From contig JALGWB010000167.1 of NCBI GenBank assembly GCA_025774405.1, forward strand, positions 1 through 5,177: 5,177 nucleotides of DNA, read 5' to 3'. Origin of the DNA: a bacterium (GTDB lineage Bacteria; Arandabacterota; Arandabacteria; Arandabacterales; Arandabacteraceae). Each line of letters opens with the position of its first letter. The first letter of the stretch is position 1. The notes under the pieces are model-generated. The model was not told the DNA's origin. It did not search any database and worked only from the letters and a program-made list of their open reading frames with translations. Below, in pieces: positions 4,187 through 5,177 of the stretch. The translations under genes were made by a program, and so were the position numbers.

Positions 4187-5177
4187 ATGCGGTACGCTTT
4201 GCTTCTTTGTTTGGGTAGCCTCCTTGTGACCTCCACTTTGGTATTACCCCTCGAAGCCTCCATCAAGATCAACGAAATACTTCCAGCCCCGGGCAGTGAC
4301 TGGAACGGTGATCTAGAGTTTGATATCCGTGATGATGAATGGATCGAGATTGTCAATGCGGGTGACATATCGATTGATCTTTCCGACTGCCTCTTGCTCA
4401 ATGGTAGCGGTCGCCTACCTGTTTATGCTTTCAACAGTGTACTCGACCCCGGAGGCTGCTGCGTTGTCTATGGCAGCGATGCTGTGAACTGGCAGACTGC
4501 AAATGGTGCAGGGATAATCGGATTGAGTCTTAACAATAGTGGTGATGTTGTCTATCTGGTGCAAATCTCAGGTGGCGATACCCTCACGGTTGATTCTCTT
4601 GTCTATGCGAGCTCCGATGTTGGTTACGATGCTTCAATCGGTCGCTATCCTGATGGTGAGGGCACCTGGCAGATATTTGATCACTTCGATCCCACAGGCG
4701 GAAATGGGCTTGATCCAACACCGGGGATTTCCAATCTCGCTGATCCCCCGCCTCATATCTTCGAGATTCGTCGTAGCCCCCTATACCCGACCTGCGCTGA
4801 TAGTACGCGCATAAGTGTGGATGCAGGTGATGCCGGTGGCATAACTCGAACCTTGCTTGCATATGACATCAATCTCGAGGATGGCGAAGAGCCCGAGATG
4901 GAACTCGTTTCCGGTCACCTTGATCTTGGTACATGGATCTACACCATTCTTCCATGCGGTACGGGTGATACAGTTCACTATCGGGTCTCGGTCTATGACA
5001 TCGCTTCAGCAACCATCTCGCCCTGGATGGGCTACCGTGTAAGGGATGGAAGCATAAGTTTGAAGTTAAACGAGATCCTTGCAGATCCCCCTTCTGACTT
5101 GAGTGGCGACGCCAACCGGGATGGTGTGCGAGATGCTGCTGATGATGAATTCATCGAGATCGTAAACTGCGGCTCTG
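4187..5177 (+). CDS. Exported lamin-tail-domain protein, N-terminal part (3' end outside window)
   Basis: An open frame of 330 codons that runs off the window. Residues 1-24 are a signal peptide (MRYALLLCLGSLLVTSTLVL, cleavage near LEA). Residues of about 26-180 are a lamin-tail domain, an Ig-fold beta sandwich: INEILPAPG at the start, DDEWIEIVNAGDISIDLSDC, a DPGGCCVVYG strand, and the usual close SIGRYPDGEGTWQIFDHFDP then TPGISN. Residues of about 188-285 are an Ig-like linker region (RRSPLYPTCADSTRISVDAGD through DTVHYRVSVYDIA) often seen between lamin-tail or CotH modules. From residue 291 a second lamin-tail domain begins (LKLNEILADPPSDL, DDEFIEIVNCGS) and is cut by the window end. Bacterial lamin-tail domains occur in large secreted or surface proteins, often beside nucleases, phosphatases or CotH kinases, and are thought to aid adhesion or anchoring; any catalytic domain would lie further downstream. 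Base use is more balanced (G about equal to C) than in the upstream operon. Confidence 0.88.
   Translation, partial: MRYALLLCLGSLLVTSTLVLPLEASIKINEILPAPGSDWNGDLEFDIRDDEWIEIVNAGDISIDLSDCLLLNGSGRLPVYAFNSVLDPGGCCVVYGSDAVNWQTANGAGIIGLSLNNSGDVVYLVQISGGDTLTVDSLVYASSDVGYDASIGRYPDGEGTWQIFDHFDPTGGNGLDPTPGISNLADPPPHIFEIRRSPLYPTCADSTRISVDAGDAGGITRTLLAYDINLEDGEEPEMELVSGHLDLGTWIYTILPCGTGDTVHYRVSVYDIASATISPWMGYRVRDGSISLKLNEILADPPSDLSGDANRDGVRDAADDEFIEIVNCGS

Noticed and set aside
4199..4210. Lipoprotein signal in the lamin-tail protein (LLLC at residues 5-8)
   Set aside because: The Cys lies too near the N-terminus, within the hydrophobic core; an ordinary signal peptidase site near residue 24 fits better.

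Overview
The window looks like chromosomal DNA from a Gram-negative-type bacterium, probably an uncultured lineage near the FCB group (Eisenbacteria, Zixibacteria, KSB1, WOR-3 and similar). This is inference from protein style: exported proteins made of NHL repeats, FlgD-Ig / type IX-like C-terminal domains and lamin-tail domains are common there. GC content is moderate. No rRNA, tRNA, recognisable transposase or CRISPR array was seen.

Positions 1-3450 hold four closely packed plus-strand genes, most simply one operon: the C-terminal end of a metzincin-like zinc protease (HELGH motif, partial); an exported protein with an Ig-like beta domain followed by TPR-like helices; a small exported protein with an NTF2-like C-terminal half; and a 550-residue exported NHL beta-propeller protein ending in two FlgD-Ig-type domains. 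Junctions are overlaps of 1-4 bases or a gap of 3 bases. Apart from the partial gene, whose N-terminus is outside the window, each has an N-terminal export signal, so the products should act in the periplasm, on the surface or outside the cell. No function can be assigned to the set from sequence alone.

Positions 3451-4186 are a 736-base stretch without a confident gene, and the least ordinary part of the window. It holds two near-identical 24-base direct repeats (23/24 matching), each next to a small GGTG/CACC hairpin, about 455 bases apart. Between them lie a plus-strand promoter-like site with an exact TATAAT, a compact hairpin segment followed by a T-rich run (possible small RNA), and an 87-codon minus-strand ORF for an acidic protein of unknown family. 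The plus strand, G-rich in the operon, becomes C-rich here. This could be a small non-autonomous mobile unit or a REP-like cassette. A second promoter-like site (TTGACA) and a leader with two Shine-Dalgarno-like sequences follow.

From 4187 to the window end is the first 330 codons of an exported lamin-tail-domain protein, open at its 3' end. It has a signal peptide, one full lamin-tail domain, an Ig-like linker and the start of a second lamin-tail domain. Both lamin-tail domains carry the same EF-hand/dockerin-like Asp/Asn spacing. The gene has its own promoter candidate and more balanced base composition, so it is probably transcribed separately from the upstream operon.
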